Part shown: in pieces, positions 1 to 7,783 of the stretch
Layout: every line of letters begins with the position of its first letter
Numbering within the stretch: position 1 is the first letter of the stretch
From: an uncultured Spirochaetota bacterium
GTDB taxonomy: Bacteria > Spirochaetota > UBA4802 > UBA5368
Length of the DNA stretch: 11,665 bases
Reading direction: 5' to 3'
Assembly: GCA_937864375.1 (NCBI GenBank)
Contig: CALMJO010000251.1
Location: 1 to 11,665 of the forward strand
Notes under the pieces: generated by a model
Seen by the model: the letters and a program-made list of their open reading frames with translations, nothing else
The model's database searches: none
What the model was told of the DNA's origin: nothing
Position numbers and translations under genes: made by a program

Positions 1-391
1 CGAGTATGCCGGTTATGCCGCCATGCAGCTCGAAGCTCTTGGTGATCGCCTGGGAGACCTCGGTGGAGATTTCCAGGTCGATCTGCATCACGTGCACCGC
101 CTCGTCGATCGCGTAATCGATGTTGTCGCGCTGGGGAAGCACCACGTCGTTCAGGAAGCATTCGGTGGAGCGCTCCTCCGGCAGCGAATAGAAGTAGTGC
201 ACGTAGGGTTCGATCATGCCCAGGAACTCGTCCAGCCCCTGGACCGTATTTATGAGAAATTCCCTCACCCCGCCAAAGATGCTCTGGATGGACTCGCGAT
301 ACGGGCCGCAGGTCGTCCTTACCTCCTGCAGGTAGGCCGTCACTGCTTCCGGATCAAGCATCGCGGCGGGTTTCGTTCCGGTTTCGATCAT
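1..391 (-). CDS. Unrecognised, probably helical protein, N-terminal part (runs off left edge)
   Basis: An open frame begins with ATG at 391, eight bases after the cheB stop, and stays open to base 1, giving about 130 visible residues. It starts MIETGTKPAAMLDPEAV. I do not recognise the family. The visible part has no signal peptide or membrane segment and looks mostly alpha-helical and acidic. It contains an aromatic-rich stretch around residues 60-68 (IEPYVHYFY), followed by a helix with acidic and hydrophobic periodicity. The close spacing to cheB suggests it is the next gene of the same operon, so a role in the chemosensory pathway is plausible. One guess is a soluble receptor-like or accessory signalling protein, but nothing here proves it. 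A weak GGTG element upstream supports the 391 start; the next in-frame ATG, at 361, has no obvious ribosome binding site. The frame is certain, the function is not. Confidence 0.72.
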   Translation of the reverse strand, partial: MIETGTKPAAMLDPEAVTAYLQEVRTTCGPYRESIQSIFGGVREFLINTVQGLDEFLGMIEPYVHYFYSLPEERSTECFLNDVVLPQRDNIDYAIDEAVHVMQIDLEISTEVSQAITKSFELHGGITGIL

Positions 392-398
392 AGTGGCA

Positions 399-1472
399 TC
401 ACCGCCCCATGTGCTTCAATATCATTCCCGGCATCTGGTCCAGCGGAAGCACCTCGTCCACGCCTCCCCTGCGGATGGCCTCCTTGGGCATGCCGAACAC
501 CACGCAGGAGCGTTCGTCCTGCGCCGCCGTGCGCGCCCCGGCGCTGTGCATCTCGAGCATCCCGGCGGCGCCGTCGTCGCCCATGCCGGTGAGGATGATG
601 CCCAGGGCGTTTTTGCCCGCGCTCTTCGCCGCCGAGCGAAACAGCACGTCCACGGAGGGCCGATGGCGGCTCACCAGCGGGCCGCTGTTCACCCCCACGA
701 AGTACTCGTCGCCCCTGCGGTTGAGGAGCATGTGGAGGTTTCCCGGGGCGATGAGCGCGAGCCCGCGCCGCACCTTGTCGCCGTGAGACGCCTCCTTCAC
801 TTCCATGGCGCACACTTCGTTGAGGCGGTCAGCGAACGCGGTGGTGAATTTTTCCGGCATGTGCTGCACGATCACGAAGGGAGGCGAATCCTTGGGCATG
901 GCCGCGAGGACCTCCTCGATCGCCTGCGTCCCCCCGGTCGACGCGCCCAGCACCACCACGCGCTCGTTCGTGGCGTCCACCTGTTTCCCGTCCCAGGGCT
1001 TGAGCACGCTGTCGGCGCTGAGCTTGGGCGCGACCTTTACTACCGGGGCGCTGCGGAAACGGACCTTCTTCAGATCGGCCTGCGCCGCGGATTTCACGGC
1101 GTCGATCAGCATGGTCTCCGAGTCGTACAGGAATTTCTTGAGCTCCAGTCCCGGCTTGGACAGGACCTCCACCGCGCCCGCGGAAAACGCCTGCATGGCG
1201 ACCTTGCCGTGCGCGGTGAACATGATGACCGGCGTGGGCTTGCGGGCCATGATTTCGGCCAGGAAGGTGATCCCGTCCTTCTGCGGCATCTCGTAGTCCA
1301 GGATGATGACGTCGGGCCATTCCCTGTTGAAATGGTTTTCGGCGAATACCGGGTTGGCGCTCGCGCCGATGACCTGTATCTCGGGGTCGGTCCCCAGTAT
1401 CTCGGCAAGCGTCTGGCGCAGGAGCGCCGAATCATCCACGATGTGCACTTTTATTTTTTCTGTTTTACCCAT
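399..1472 (-). CDS. cheB: CheB, receptor methylesterase/glutamine deamidase response regulator
   Basis: A 357-residue protein of normal CheB length and order: receiver domain (about residues 7-125), linker, then a C-terminal methylesterase domain (about 170-355). In the receiver, D13/D14 form the acidic pocket, D59 in ILDYEMP is the phosphorylation site, and T86 and K106 complete the switch. In the esterase, S178 in GASTGG, H204 in VQHMP and D300 in GMGDDG match the Ser-His-Asp catalytic triad of the family. It removes methyl groups from receptor glutamates, is activated by phosphate from CheA, and acts in the cytoplasm at receptor arrays. The frame is open upstream through cheD, but the receiver begins right after the ATG at 1472, so longer starts are rejected. 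The gene overlaps the end of cheD by 22 bases and has no clear ribosome binding site, which suggests translational coupling. Confidence 0.97.
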   Translation of the reverse strand: MGKTEKIKVHIVDDSALLRQTLAEILGTDPEIQVIGASANPVFAENHFNREWPDVIILDYEMPQKDGITFLAEIMARKPTPVIMFTAHGKVAMQAFSAGAVEVLSKPGLELKKFLYDSETMLIDAVKSAAQADLKKVRFRSAPVVKVAPKLSADSVLKPWDGKQVDATNERVVVLGASTGGTQAIEEVLAAMPKDSPPFVIVQHMPEKFTTAFADRLNEVCAMEVKEASHGDKVRRGLALIAPGNLHMLLNRRGDEYFVGVNSGPLVSRHRPSVDVLFRSAAKSAGKNALGIILTGMGDDGAAGMLEMHSAGARTAAQDERSCVVFGMPKEAIRRGGVDEVLPLDQMPGMILKHMGR

Positions 1473-1930
1473 ACGTTGCCGGTCCACAGGTCGAATATTA
1501 TGTAATGGGGCCTTTCGCCCCCGAGCTTCGCCGCCTTGATCTCGAATCCGCGCTTCATGAGGTGCTCCCTGCCGTGGGCGATGTTCTTGCGCCCTATGTC
1601 GCTGCCCAGGACCCCGGGAAACATGTTCGCGCCGCCGAACATCTTCACGTGGTATTCGCCCGGCTCCGTGTGCGCCTTGCGTATCTCCCTCATTATCAGG
1701 GCGACCGCGTCGCCCCCGTAACGGGGATCCATTACCATGCGCTCCTCGTCCGGATTCTTTGAGAGCAGGTAATGGCACATCCCGCCGACTTTCTTCACCG
1801 GGTGCCAGACGGTGATCGCCACGCACGAGCCCAGAAGCGTCCTGATTCTCGTGTCCCTGTCTCCCCAGTAAAATTCCCCCGGCTGCAGGAAAATTTCAAC
1901 CACATACGGGGGAGTGGGTTCGAGCTTCAT
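1451..1930 (-). CDS. cheD: CheD, chemoreceptor glutamine deamidase
   Basis: A 159-residue protein with the CheD signature. C36 in LLGSCVAITVW is the expected nucleophile and H53 in GGMCHYLL the catalytic histidine. Their 17-residue separation is the same as in the Thermotoga protein, and T31 lies just upstream. A glycine-rich stretch (KMFGGANMFP, about residues 95-104) and the segment DIGRKNIAH (about 111-119) are also typical of the family. CheD converts selected receptor glutamines to glutamates so they can be methylated, and in some bacteria it also interacts with CheC. No CheC is visible here, so the deamidase role towards the MCP is the simpler reading. The ATG overlaps the cheR stop (ATGA), and the 3' end overlaps cheB by 22 bases, placing it firmly in the operon. 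Confidence 0.96.
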   Translation of the reverse strand: MKLEPTPPYVVEIFLQPGEFYWGDRDTRIRTLLGSCVAITVWHPVKKVGGMCHYLLSKNPDEERMVMDPRYGGDAVALIMREIRKAHTEPGEYHVKMFGGANMFPGVLGSDIGRKNIAHGREHLMKRGFEIKAAKLGGERPHYIIFDLWTGNVWVKQKK

Positions 1931-2790
1931 GGTGTGCGATACACCGAAGGCGCAACCTTTTTCAGATCGCCCCCGATTCCCACCAGGCTTTCCATGTGCC
2001 CCACGAAAAGCCGGCCCCCGGGCTTGAGGCTGGGCACGATCCTGTCGAGCACCTCACCCTTGGTCTTCTGATTGAAGTATATCATGACATTCCGGAGAAA
2101 CACAACATCAAAAAGCCCTATGACGGGCAGCGGTTTCACCAGGTTGATCTGGCGGAACTCCACGCCGGAAGAGAGGGCGGGGTCGATGAGGAGCCTCCCT
2201 TCCTGCGAGCGCACGCCCTTGAGGCAGAATCGTTTCAGGTATTTCTCCGGGATCTCGTCGCGTGCGGCAATGGGGTACACCCCGGCGCGCGCGTGCGCGA
2301 GCACGTCGTCGTTCGCGTCAGACCCCAGCACCTCCCACGAGCCTTCAGGAAGATGGGCGGCGAGCGTCATCGCGATCGAGTAGGGTTCCTCCCCGGTGGA
2401 GCATGCGGCGCTCCACGCGCGGAAGACCGCGCCCGGCTGCCGCGAGGGAAGCACGGTCTTTTCAAGGTATACGAAATGCTCGTTCTCGCGGAAAAAATGC
2501 GTTTCGTTGGTGGTGAGCAGGTTGAGGAGGATCCTGCGCTCGTCCTCGTGCTCATCGGCCATGGCGAGCGCGAGGTAGTCCTGGTAGCCCGCTAGCCCGT
2601 AGTGGCGCAGCCTCTTCATGAGGCGCCCGGCGACGAGTGCGCGCTTCTCCGCGGAAAGCGAGATTCCCAGCTCTTTGAGCACGATCGCCCGGAACGTTTC
2701 AAATTCCCGGTCGCCGAGCTCCATCCCCAGCCCGACAATCGGGGGCGCCTGCGTGTCCTGTGCCGGAACATGTCCGCCGCGAAGCGCCAT
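1927..2790 (-). CDS. cheR: CheR, full-length chemoreceptor methyltransferase
   Basis: A protein of about 287 residues with both CheR domains. The N-terminal helical domain (about residues 25-85) is followed by the family motif TTNETHFFRE (93-102) and the SAM-binding Rossmann domain. SAM motif I is ACSTGEEPYSIAM (129-141), D158 is the acidic residue expected to bind SAM, and FLRNVMIYF (231-239) is the conserved late motif. It methylates receptor glutamates using S-adenosylmethionine. The beta-subdomain loop (about 185-200, RFCLKG..QEG) is close in length to that of enteric CheR, which binds a receptor pentapeptide; this fits the MCP tail seen here but is only suggestive. Two ATGs lie six bases apart. 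The one at 2796 abuts the GAGG element, while the one at 2790 has normal spacing, so 2790 is preferred. The cheW stop lies just upstream. Confidence 0.96.
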   Translation of the reverse strand: MALRGGHVPAQDTQAPPIVGLGMELGDREFETFRAIVLKELGISLSAEKRALVAGRLMKRLRHYGLAGYQDYLALAMADEHEDERRILLNLLTTNETHFFRENEHFVYLEKTVLPSRQPGAVFRAWSAACSTGEEPYSIAMTLAAHLPEGSWEVLGSDANDDVLAHARAGVYPIAARDEIPEKYLKRFCLKGVRSQEGRLLIDPALSSGVEFRQINLVKPLPVIGLFDVVFLRNVMIYFNQKTKGEVLDRIVPSLKPGGRLFVGHMESLVGIGGDLKKVAPSVYRTP

Positions 2791-2796
2791 GACCAT

Positions 2797-2800
2797 CCTC
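2797..2800 (-). promoter_or_regulatory. Ribosome binding site deciding the cheR start
   Basis: A GAGG element overlaps the cheW TGA stop. It leaves no spacer before the ATG at 2796 and a six-base spacer before the ATG at 2790, which favours the second ATG as the cheR start. The overlap also points to translational coupling with cheW. Confidence 0.5.
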
Positions 2801-3311
2801 AGCCGCGCACATTCCCGGCAGCGGCCGCCGTGTGGCTTTCGAACGCGGCGAGCTCCTCGATGTCGAGGACCCGCTCGAGGTTGAGCATGATGACGAACTC
2901 CCCGTGCACCTTACCGATGCCCGCGATGAAGTCGTTGCGTATCTTCGCCCCGAAGCCCGGTGTGTTTTCGATGTCTTCCTCCTGCACGTCCACGACCTCC
3001 TTGAGCGCGTCGATCATTACGCCCATGGTCATGCGCTCCTGTGCGACATCGAGCTCCACCACCACGATGCAGCTGTACCTGGTGACGGCGCTCGCGTAGC
3101 CGTAGAAGCGCGCCGAAAGGTCGATTATGGGCACCACGTTCCCGCGGAGGTTGAGCACCCCCCGCACGTGCAGCGGCGTGCGCGGGACTCGCGTGACGCT
3201 CGAATACTCCATGATCTCCTTGATGCATCCGATGTCCATCCCGTATATCTCCTTCCCGATCGAGAAGGTGAGAAATTTATTTCCAAGCTCGGCGTCATTG
3301 TATTCTTCCAT
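2799..3311 (-). CDS. cheW: CheW, receptor-kinase coupling protein
   Basis: A 170-residue protein made of one CheW domain (about residues 10-155). The family core is clear: a first strand region FLTFSIGKEIYGMDI, the segment IKEIMEYSSVTRVPRTP, and the conserved LNLRGNVVPIIDL followed by an aromatic-rich stretch. CheW has no enzymatic activity; it bridges the MCP tip to the P5 domain of CheA and holds the array together. It starts eight bases after the cheA stop, and a GAGGTGA element overlapping that stop serves as its ribosome binding site. The short Ala/Gly-rich tail after about residue 158 is unremarkable. Being directly next to cheA, with one MCP upstream, it most likely serves this array. 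Confidence 0.96.
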   Translation of the reverse strand: MEEYNDAELGNKFLTFSIGKEIYGMDIGCIKEIMEYSSVTRVPRTPLHVRGVLNLRGNVVPIIDLSARFYGYASAVTRYSCIVVVELDVAQERMTMGVMIDALKEVVDVQEEDIENTPGFGAKIRNDFIAGIGKVHGEFVIMLNLERVLDIEELAAFESHTAAAAGNVRG

Positions 3312-3319
3312 GTGTCACC

Positions 3320-5509
3320 TCACACCCTTGCCGCTTCCGGCTCAGCGGACGATTTGACGTGCATTATGAGACGAGGCACGTCCAGGATGAACGCCACGTC
3401 TCCCGTGCCCAGGATGGTGGCGCCGCTTATCCAGTTGAGCTTTCCGAATACCTTTCCCATGGGCTTGATCACCGTCTGGAACTCTCCCAGGAGCTTATCT
3501 ACCACGAGGCCCGCGCTCACGCGCCCGTACTCCACCACGATGATGTTTCCCCGCGCGGGCAAGTCGCCCTCCTCGCCCAGGAACTCCCTCATGGACAGGT
3601 AGGGAAGCACCGAACCACGCAGGTTGATGAAGCTCCCCCCCTCCTTCCCGCCAAGCTCTTCCCTGGAAACCTCTATGCATTCAACGACCATGTCAAGCGG
3701 GATGACGTAGTTGAGATCGCCCACCGTCACCATGAAGCCGTCGATGATGGCGATCGTGAGCGGGAGCTGTATCCGCACGGTGGTGCCCCGCCCCGGCGCG
3801 CTCTCCACGTCCACCACGCCCCGGAGCGACTCGATGTTGCGCTTCACCACGTCCATGCCCACGCCGCGTCCCGAAATGTTCGTCACCTGTTCGGCGGTGG
3901 AGAATCCCGGCCGGAAGATGATCTGGAGTATCTCCGCATCGCTCATCTGCTGCCCGGCCTGCACGAGGCCCAGGTCCGTCGCCTTCCTGAGCACCTTTTC
4001 CCGGTCCAGGCCGCTCCCGTCGTCGGTGACCTCGATGACGATGCTGCCCGTCTCATGAAAGGCGTTGAGCGAAATCGTACCCCGTGCGCTCTTGCCCTTC
4101 GCTCTGCGCGCATCGGGAGTGCCGATCCCGTGGTCAAGGGCGTTGCGCACGATGTGCATGAGCGGATCGCCGATCTTTTCGATGAGCGTCTTGTCGACCT
4201 CGGTCTCGGCGCCCGTGATGACGAGCTCCGCCTCCTTGCCCGTCTCGCGGCAGTAATCGCGCACGATGCGCTCGAACTTGCGGAAGGACTCGCCTATCTG
4301 CACCATGCGCAGGTTCATGGAGCTCTCCCTGATCTGCTCGATGAGGCGGGACATGCGCGACGCCGACTCTATAAGCTCGGCGTCGGTCCTCTGCGCGGCG
4401 AGCTGCTTGACGTTCTCGCCCGCCGACACGAGCTCCCCTACGAAGTTGATGAGCTGGTCGAGCTTTTCGCCGTCGATCCTCATCGTCCTCCGGTTCTTTT
4501 CCTCTATGGTGCGGATCTGCCGCTGCTTTTCCAGCGCGGCCTCGACCACCTCGCGCGGCGCGATCTTTTCCTCCACGAGCATCTGGCCCAGGAGGGGCTT
4601 GGCCTCGACGCCCTCGCGCGCCAGGTTTTCCTTCTGTTTTTCGAGAACTTTTAACAGCTCCGTCTGCGTGATGGTCCCGCTCTGCACCAGCATCTCCCCT
4701 ATGTTCGCGGGCGTTTCGGGAAGATCCTGTATGAGCTGTTTGTAGAGCTCGATGCTCGAGTGGGGCGGAATGATGCGGATCACGCCGTCGTCCTTCACGA
4801 ATTCGAACGCGCTTTCGATCGTCTCTTTGGTCATGGAGGACCTGAATTCGATTTCGAATCCCAGGTAGCATTTCTCCGGGTCAAACTGCGCCGCCGGGGG
4901 AAGCGCGTCCGTCACGACCGTGCAGTCGACAATCTCCCCCATGCCCCTCAGGTAGTTGATGAAGGGAAACGGGTCCAGGCCGTTCACGAACACCCGGTCG
5001 TTGAAGCGAAGCGAGATGTGCCAGTTCTCGTTCTTTACCTCGTCCGCCCGCGGGGCGGCCTGCTCCGGCGCCGCGGCAACCGGCTCCTCAGCCTTCACGG
5101 CTGCGGTGCCGGCCTCCTGGCCGTACAGCTTCATCTTCTGGACGAGGAGCGCGCCCGTGCCGGCCGCCTCCCTGTCCAGGGGATCGTCCTCGCCGCGCTC
5201 GTGCAGGTCGAGGAGCAGCCGCATGTGATCGTGCGACGGGAGCATGATTGCCATCATCTCCTCGTTGATGCGGAGATCCCCCTTTCTCACGCGGTCCAGC
5301 ATGTTTTCCAGCACGTGCGTGAATTCCTCCACGTGACGTACGCCGAACATGCCGGACGAGCCCTTGATGGTGTGCACCGCCCTGAAAAGCGCGTTCACCG
5401 CCTCCACGTCGTCGGGATTCTTTTCGACCTCCAGGAGCAGGTGCTCCATGTCCTCGAGGATCTCCCTTGCCTCCGCCATGAAAGACTGCTTCATCTTGTC
5501 CATGCTCAT
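3320..5509 (-). CDS. cheA: CheA, chemotaxis histidine kinase with an extra MshEN-like region
   Basis: A 729-residue CheA. The P1 HPt domain (about 1-110) carries H46 in AVHTIKGSSGMF as phosphoryl site. An Ala/Glu/Pro-rich linker leads to a module at about 162-250 that sits where the P2 regulator-binding domain lies. Residues 265-332 hold two repeats of the pattern LGE-L-G-I-L-L-Q, like the N-terminal domain of GspE/MshE ATPases, which is not part of classical CheA. Then come P3 dimerisation (about 335-400), the P4 ATPase with N-box around N456/H460, G1 DDGSG (496-500), F-box FRPGFST, G2 GRGVGMD (547-553) and G3 GRGTT, and P5, a CheW-like domain (about 580-715). It autophosphorylates under receptor control and passes phosphate to CheY and CheB. 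The ATG at 5509 has GGTGA just upstream; the ATG at 5503 is a possible alternative. There is no C-terminal receiver. Confidence 0.97.
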   Translation of the reverse strand: MSMDKMKQSFMAEAREILEDMEHLLLEVEKNPDDVEAVNALFRAVHTIKGSSGMFGVRHVEEFTHVLENMLDRVRKGDLRINEEMMAIMLPSHDHMRLLLDLHERGEDDPLDREAAGTGALLVQKMKLYGQEAGTAAVKAEEPVAAAPEQAAPRADEVKNENWHISLRFNDRVFVNGLDPFPFINYLRGMGEIVDCTVVTDALPPAAQFDPEKCYLGFEIEFRSSMTKETIESAFEFVKDDGVIRIIPPHSSIELYKQLIQDLPETPANIGEMLVQSGTITQTELLKVLEKQKENLAREGVEAKPLLGQMLVEEKIAPREVVEAALEKQRQIRTIEEKNRRTMRIDGEKLDQLINFVGELVSAGENVKQLAAQRTDAELIESASRMSRLIEQIRESSMNLRMVQIGESFRKFERIVRDYCRETGKEAELVITGAETEVDKTLIEKIGDPLMHIVRNALDHGIGTPDARRAKGKSARGTISLNAFHETGSIVIEVTDDGSGLDREKVLRKATDLGLVQAGQQMSDAEILQIIFRPGFSTAEQVTNISGRGVGMDVVKRNIESLRGVVDVESAPGRGTTVRIQLPLTIAIIDGFMVTVGDLNYVIPLDMVVECIEVSREELGGKEGGSFINLRGSVLPYLSMREFLGEEGDLPARGNIIVVEYGRVSAGLVVDKLLGEFQTVIKPMGKVFGKLNWISGATILGTGDVAFILDVPRLIMHVKSSAEPEAARV

Positions 5510-5572
5510 GGTTCACCGCCCTGCGACTGGAAAATGGTCATCCCGCCGGCGCACGACCGCCGCACGCGCACC

Positions 5573-7732
5573 CTAGAACTTTTCATAATCATGCTGCGCA
5601 TCGTCCCTGGGCGCCGCCTTCTTCGCCTCGCCCACGTGCGCGACGTGTATCTTGTGGTGCTTCACCGGGCCGTCGTCCAGCTTGTATTCCACTCCCAGCT
5701 TGAAGAACCCGATCGAGTCCTGGAGCGATTTTGACTGCGCATAGAGCGATTCGGCGCTCGCCGCCATCTCCTCCGCCGCACCCGCGTTCTGCTGGATCAC
5801 CTGGTCCAGCTGCTGGATCGCGCGGTTGATCTGGTCCGCCCCAGACAGCTGCTCCCGGCTCGCCGCGTTGATGTCCTGGACGAGCTCCGCCGTCTTCTGG
5901 ATATCGGGCACCAGCTTCCTGAGCATCTCGCCCGCGTGCTCGGCGATCTTCACGCTCTCGGAGGAGATCCTCGTGATCTCTCCCGCCGCCTCCTGGCTGC
6001 GCTCCGCGAGCTTCCTCACCTCGGTGGCCACCACCGCGAAGCCCTTCCCGTGCTCGCCCGCGCGCGCCGCCTCGATCGTCGCGTTGAGCGCGAGGAGGTT
6101 GGTCTGGTAGGCGATGTCCTCGATTATCGTGATCTTTCCCGCGATGTCCTTCATGGCCTTCACGGCCTCTTCCACCGCGCCCCCGCCGTCCTTCGCGTCC
6201 GCCGCCGCCTTGATCGCGATCGTTTCGGTCTGCTGCGCGTTCTCCACGTTCTGCTGGATGTTCGCGCTCATCTCTTCCATTGAAGACGAGACCTCCTCGG
6301 CGCTCGCCGCCTGCTCGGTCGCGCCGCTTGACATCTGCTGGGCCGTCGACTGGAACTCGTTCGCGCTCGTGGCGACGCCGTCCCCCGCGCCCTTGACGTC
6401 CACCACCACCCGGGTGAGCCCGTCCACCATCTTCTTGAGCGCCTGCATGAGCCTGTCCTCCGCCGAGCGCTCTTTCACCGTCACCTGGAGGTTCCCCTGC
6501 GCGAGCTCCGTGGCCGTCATGGTCACCTCGTTCAGCGCGTCGATGAGCTGGTTGAGGTTGTTCTTGATGGCGTTGAAATCGCCCTGGTACGTATCGGCGA
6601 TCTTCGAGGGAACATCCCCCTTCGCGATGCGGTCCACGTACTCGGCCGCGACATTCAGGGGGCCGATCACGGCGTCCAGCGTGTCGTTGACGCCCTGCAC
6701 GATCTTCCGGTAATCTCCCAGGTGCCTGCTCGCGTCCGCGCGCGTGGCCAGCCGGCCTTCAAGCGCCGCCTGCACGAGCATCTTCGCATCGTTGACCAGG
6801 AGGTTCAGCGCGTCGATGCACTGGTTGAGGTTGTTCTTGATTTCGTTGAAGTCGCCCTTGTAGGTGTCGGTGATCTTCGCCGGTATCTCGCCCTTCGCGA
6901 CCCGGTCCACGTACTCGGCGGCGACATTGAGGGGGCCGATCACGGCATCGAGTGTCGCGTTGATGCCGTCCACTATGGGACGAAACTCAAAGTTGATCTT
7001 TTCGACGTCGGCGCGCGTGTCGAGTGCGCCGTCCACCGCCGCTTCGGTGAGGCGTTTCGTTTCGTTCATGAGCGACCGCAGTATCCGGGCGATGCTCCGG
7101 TACAGGACGAGGCTGAATCCCAGGCCCACGAGTATGGCCGCGATCCAGATCGCGATCGTCATCGTGCCCGCCATGGAGGCCGCTTGTTCGTTATTCTTGG
7201 CGCGCACCCCCGCCTCGTGTTCATTGAAATCGAAAAGCTTGCGCACGAGCTCTATCATTTTCGCACCCAACGGTCCCGCGGTCGCGAGCGTTTTTGCAAC
7301 CTCGTCCTTGTTCTGCGCGTTTGTCGCGGCGATAATCATATCCCTGAGAGGAACGTATTTTTCGTAACAGGCTTTTAAATCGCTGAAAATCGCGCGGTCC
7401 TCGCTGCTGGTGATCGTCTTTTCATAATCCTTGAAGCTCGCGGCGATCTTCGTGTCGAGATCCCTGATCGCCTGCACCTTTTCATCGATGTTTTTATTAT
7501 ACACCAGTTTATCGCTTATGCTGTACACCGTGTGCAGGCGCATCGTAATAAGATAACTTTCAATATCGCCCACAGCGACAAGACCCAGGACATTTTCCTC
7601 GTACATCTTCTTGTTATCGCTTGCGATCCGGTTCAGGTTTATCACCCCGATCAAACCTATAGCGACCACCGCAACGAGCATGATCATGAATCCCCAGAGT
7701 ATCTTGGTCCCCAGCTTCATCCTGCTGAACAT
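5573..7732 (-). CDS. Transmembrane methyl-accepting chemotaxis protein with tandem HAMP-like units and C-terminal tether pentapeptide
   Basis: A 719-residue chemoreceptor. TM1 is about residues 11-31. A helical extracytoplasmic sensory domain of roughly 155 residues (four-helix-bundle type) follows, and TM2 is about 190-211. Two HAMP-like units with a 91-residue period occupy 228-310 and 319-401, before the signalling domain. Its hairpin tip contains QTNLLALNATIEAARAGE (543-560), which contacts CheA and CheW. Consensus methylation pairs are E473/Q474, E479/E480 and E654/E655. After the coiled coil ends near 678, a flexible charged tail finishes with DYEKF, matching the aromatic pentapeptide that tethers CheR/CheB in other bacteria. 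The ligand is unknown. An ATG at 7747 is also in frame, but an AAGGAGG element inside it points to the start at 7732. The sensory-domain DNA is markedly poorer in GC than its surroundings. Confidence 0.96.
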   Translation of the reverse strand: MFSRMKLGTKILWGFMIMLVAVVAIGLIGVINLNRIASDNKKMYEENVLGLVAVGDIESYLITMRLHTVYSISDKLVYNKNIDEKVQAIRDLDTKIAASFKDYEKTITSSEDRAIFSDLKACYEKYVPLRDMIIAATNAQNKDEVAKTLATAGPLGAKMIELVRKLFDFNEHEAGVRAKNNEQAASMAGTMTIAIWIAAILVGLGFSLVLYRSIARILRSLMNETKRLTEAAVDGALDTRADVEKINFEFRPIVDGINATLDAVIGPLNVAAEYVDRVAKGEIPAKITDTYKGDFNEIKNNLNQCIDALNLLVNDAKMLVQAALEGRLATRADASRHLGDYRKIVQGVNDTLDAVIGPLNVAAEYVDRIAKGDVPSKIADTYQGDFNAIKNNLNQLIDALNEVTMTATELAQGNLQVTVKERSAEDRLMQALKKMVDGLTRVVVDVKGAGDGVATSANEFQSTAQQMSSGATEQAASAEEVSSSMEEMSANIQQNVENAQQTETIAIKAAADAKDGGGAVEEAVKAMKDIAGKITIIEDIAYQTNLLALNATIEAARAGEHGKGFAVVATEVRKLAERSQEAAGEITRISSESVKIAEHAGEMLRKLVPDIQKTAELVQDINAASREQLSGADQINRAIQQLDQVIQQNAGAAEEMAASAESLYAQSKSLQDSIGFFKLGVEYKLDDGPVKHHKIHVAHVGEAKKAAPRDDAQHDYEKF
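6530..6778 (-). repeat. HAMP-like unit 2 of the MCP (tandem repeat copy)
   Basis: Encodes residues 319-401 of the MCP. It repeats the upstream unit at a 273-base (91-residue) period. The C-terminal half is nearly identical at the protein level, sharing TLDAVIGPLNVAAEYVDR, KGDF or KGD-type turns and IKNNLNQ, and is clearly similar as DNA. The copies differ more in their N-terminal third. Confidence 0.85.
6803..7051 (-). repeat. HAMP-like unit 1 of the MCP (tandem repeat copy)
   Basis: Encodes residues 228-310 of the MCP, directly after TM2 and the first short connecting helix. It pairs with the copy at 6530-6778, with 24 bases between them. Both contain a TRAD motif near the start and end in IDALN. 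Confidence 0.85.
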
Positions 7733-7737
7733 CGCTC

Positions 7738-7744
7738 CCTCCTT
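7738..7744 (-). promoter_or_regulatory. Ribosome binding site deciding the MCP start
   Basis: AAGGAGG, an excellent match to the Shine-Dalgarno consensus, lies five bases before the ATG at 7732. The upstream in-frame ATG at 7747 lies before this element and has no comparable site of its own, so the shorter protein is preferred. Confidence 0.75.
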
Positions 7745-7783
7745 CATTGCGTTGCGTGATGCTGCAAAGCATGCATAATGTAT

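Noticed and set aside
393..1505. Long plus-strand open frame of 370 codons opposite cheB
   Set aside because: It is the antisense shadow of cheB in GC-rich DNA. Its His/Arg/Ala-rich product has no family features, while the minus strand encodes an intact CheB.
1473..1826. N-terminal extension of CheB by 118 residues
   Set aside because: The extra residues are an out-of-frame reading of cheD, and the receiver domain starts right after the ATG at 1472.
3359..4654. Long plus-strand open frame of 431 codons opposite cheA
   Set aside because: This is an antisense shadow with biased composition (His, Leu, Asp, Arg). CheA on the other strand has all its motifs.
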